35,115 nt of DNA from CAZYPH01 sp964649095. GTDB taxonomy: Bacteria > Bdellovibrionota > UBA1018 > UBA923. The first letter of the stretch is position 1. Each line of letters starts with the position of its first letter. Under the pieces are notes generated by a model that saw only the letters and a program-made list of their open reading frames with translations, had not been told where the DNA came from and made no database searches. Below, one piece after another: positions 33,271-35,115 of the stretch. The stretch spans positions 1 through 35,115 of the forward strand of contig CAZYPH010000011.1 in the NCBI GenBank assembly GCA_964649095.1, in the 5' to 3' direction. The translations under genes were made by a program, and so were the position numbers.

Positions 33271-35115
33271 ATGAAAGTCATTAAACGAGACGGTAGTAAA
33301 GAAGACGTAAAAATTGAAAAAATCCTGCACGCCGTAAACAAAGCCTGCCGAGGATTAAATAACGTAGAAGGCTTGGAAGTTGCCAAACGTACGATCAATG
33401 GCCTGCACGATGGCAGTACTACCGAAGAATTAGACAATCTATCGATTTCAAATGCTGTGATGTTGATGGCCGATGAGCCGAATTATTCCAAAGTAGCGGC
33501 GCGTATGTTGTCCGACAGTATTCGTAAAGAGGTGGGCCGAGATACTGCATTTCGAGATTATATAAAACTTGCTGCTGATTTGGGGCTTCTCGGTGCAAAC
33601 GTTGTCGAACTTGTTCAGCAAGATATACAATCTATTGAATATGCTATCCGGCATGAGCGCGACGATTTGTTTGAATATTTCGGATTAAAGACGGTTGCCG
33701 ATCGTTATCTCTTGCGCCACCCCAAAACGCGTAAAGTGATTGAACGGCCTCAATGGTTGTTTATGCGTGTGGCGTTGGGTTTGTCTCAGAACGTTAAAGA
33801 AGCATTAGAGTTCTACGATATTGTTAGTCAGTTTTATTATACTCCGGCTACGCCGACGCTTTTTAATTCGGGCACGCGGCATCCACAAATGAGCTCATGT
33901 TATTTGCTCACCGTAGCCGACGATAGTTTAGAGGGTATTTATAAATCGATTTCAGACTGCGCAAAACTTTCAAAGTTTTCTGGTGGTATCGGTATCGATT
34001 GGACGCCTGTGCGGGCCTCTGGCTCTCTTATTCGGGGTACGAATGGCTTAAGTAACGGCATCATTCCGTTCCTAAAAGTTTTTGACTCCTCCGTGCACGC
34101 CGTGAATCAAGGCGGAAAACGCAAGGGCGCCGCGGCGGTCTATTTGGAGCCATGGCATGCGGACATTGAATCGTTTTTAGAGCTTCGTAATAACACTGGT
34201 GCTGACGAACGCCGCACCCACAATTTAAATTTGGCGCTCTGGGTTTCTGACTTGTTTATGAAACGCGTCGAGGCCGATGCGATGTGGTCGTTGTTTTCTC
34301 CGAGCGATACGCCAGAGTTATTGAGTACTTTTGGTGCCGAGTTTGAGTCCCACTATTTGCGCTACGAATCTGAGAAAAAATATTTGAAGCAAGTGCAAGC
34401 CAGAGCATTGTACGCACGCATGATGCAGACTCTAGCTGAGACTGGCAATGGGTGGATGTGTTTCAAAGACAAAGCCAACTTGCGTTCGGCTCAAACGGGC
34501 AAACCAGGCAACATCGTACATAGCTCAAATTTGTGTACCGAAATTCTAGAGGTCACCTCGGGTGGTGAAACAGCGGTCTGTAACTTAGGCAGTGTGAACT
34601 TATCGTCGTTTGTAACGGGTGATCTTAAGTTTGATTTTGAGCGGCTAAAATCAGTTGTTGCGACAGCCGTAAAATTTTTAGATCGCGTAGTGGATTTGAA
34701 TTTTTATCCCACACCGGAATCAAAAGCCTCGAATCAAAGATGGCGTCCGGTTGGTTTAGGCATCATGGGATTACAAGATGTGTTTTTTAAGATGCGTTTG
34801 CCATTTACCAGTGTTGAAGCGCGTGCGTTGTCTTCGCGTATTTCTGAGACCGTCTATTATTATGCCTTAGAAACCAGCATGCAGTTGGCAAAAGAACATG
34901 GACCATTTTCGAGTTTTAGTGAATCGCGTTACGCTGATGGCGTTTTACAGGTGCAGCTGGCGAGAGAGTATCAGGCCTCGATGCCCGAGTTGCACCAGGA
35001 TTGGGAAGGGTTGGCACACAAGATTCGTTCGAACGGTTTGCGTAATAGTCAGTTGATTGCCATTGCACCTACGGCAACGATCGCATCGATTATGGGCAGT
35101 TACGAAAGTATCGAG
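33271..35115 (+). CDS. nrdA: class Ia ribonucleotide reductase large subunit (3' partial)
   Basis: The frame is open from ATG 33271 to the window edge (615 codons), so the C-terminus is missing. It reduces ribonucleoside diphosphates to deoxy forms for DNA synthesis. An N-terminal ATP-cone (MKVIKRDGSKEDVKIEKIL, about 1-90) gives allosteric activity control. The barrel has the catalytic cysteine pair Cys210 (QMSSCYLL) and Cys437 (TAVCNLGSVNL), and the thiyl-radical Cys422 in NLCTE. A loop FSGGIGIDWTPVRASGS is intact, and GADERRTHNLN is present. The 15-residue spacing between Cys422 and Cys437 is like eukaryotic-type R1 and shorter than the E. coli NrdA spacing. Its radical-generating subunit must lie outside. 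Confidence 0.93.
   Translation, partial: MKVIKRDGSKEDVKIEKILHAVNKACRGLNNVEGLEVAKRTINGLHDGSTTEELDNLSISNAVMLMADEPNYSKVAARMLSDSIRKEVGRDTAFRDYIKLAADLGLLGANVVELVQQDIQSIEYAIRHERDDLFEYFGLKTVADRYLLRHPKTRKVIERPQWLFMRVALGLSQNVKEALEFYDIVSQFYYTPATPTLFNSGTRHPQMSSCYLLTVADDSLEGIYKSISDCAKLSKFSGGIGIDWTPVRASGSLIRGTNGLSNGIIPFLKVFDSSVHAVNQGGKRKGAAAVYLEPWHADIESFLELRNNTGADERRTHNLNLALWVSDLFMKRVEADAMWSLFSPSDTPELLSTFGAEFESHYLRYESEKKYLKQVQARALYARMMQTLAETGNGWMCFKDKANLRSAQTGKPGNIVHSSNLCTEILEVTSGGETAVCNLGSVNLSSFVTGDLKFDFERLKSVVATAVKFLDRVVDLNFYPTPESKASNQRWRPVGLGIMGLQDVFFKMRLPFTSVEARALSSRISETVYYYALETSMQLAKEHGPFSSFSESRYADGVLQVQLAREYQASMPELHQDWEGLAHKIRSNGLRNSQLIAIAPTATIASIMGSYESIE

Noticed and set aside
1..35115. tRNA, rRNA, CRISPR, IS or prophage elements
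   Set aside because: None seen by reading both strands; no regular repeat-spacer array, transposase or integrase motif was found.

Overview
The window looks like the chromosome of a Gram-negative, aerobic or microaerobic bacterium. It carries a cbb3-type terminal oxidase cluster, an LPS-type family 9 glycosyltransferase, several secreted or periplasmic proteins, BipA/TypA and an aerobic (class Ia) ribonucleotide reductase. The fused CcoN-CcoO polypeptide, the one-haem CcoP and the general gene mix would suit Bdellovibrionota/Oligoflexia or a related deltaproteobacterial-type lineage. That placement is inference; there is no rRNA or other decisive marker here. I see no tRNA, rRNA, IS element, phage module or CRISPR array. 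Coding density is very high: several convergent gene pairs overlap at their 3' ends, and many operon neighbours overlap by 1-4 bases or by start/stop sharing.

Layout. (1) 2-3991, plus strand: end of a ccoN-ccoO fusion, ccoQ (59 aa), a mono-haem ccoP, ccoG and a small CxxxCGG-type membrane protein probably involved in metal/cytochrome maturation. (2) 4017-6418: an AlkC-type DNA glycosylase facing a family 9 glycosyltransferase. (3) 6419-6751: a non-coding gap with a perfect three-copy 15-bp repeat. (4) 6752-8029: a NupC-type nucleoside transporter. (5) 8031-11286: a sulfide/persulfide detoxification island: BigR-like repressor, YgaP-like rhodanese, persulfide dioxygenase-type MBL protein and TauE/SafE exporter on the minus strand, with a divergent TPMT methyltransferase, around a perfect 20-bp AT palindrome. 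(6) 11281-12576: putative Na+/H+ antiporter. (7) 12708-16778: typA, a class I O-methyltransferase and a GlpT/UhpC-type organophosphate transporter. (8) 16815-20746: SrkA-like kinase with a response-regulator-like TPR protein (phosphoacceptor Asp replaced by Glu), a DOMON/CBM9-like protein and a ThrE-like exporter. (9) 20807-23296: HNH nuclease, an unknown protein and an AAA_14/DUF4143 ATPase separated by an attenuator-like set of alternative hairpins. (10) 23293-25428: lpd, a small helical protein and a small exported protein. (11) 25444-29250: a hairpin-rich non-coding stretch, an 803-aa secreted orphan and a secreted Ntn-hydrolase-like protein. (12) 29351-33062: ABC exporter plus two glycosyltransferases in one operon. 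(13) 33271-35115: 5' part of nrdA, running off the window.

The most coherent systems are the cbb3 cluster, the sulfur island and the exporter/glycosyltransferase operon. The least explained are the four-segment alternative hairpin region before the ATPase gene, the pseudo-receiver/SrkA pair, the hairpin-rich gap at 25444-25623 and the 803-aa orphan. All functions come from motif recognition by eye; no database search was possible.
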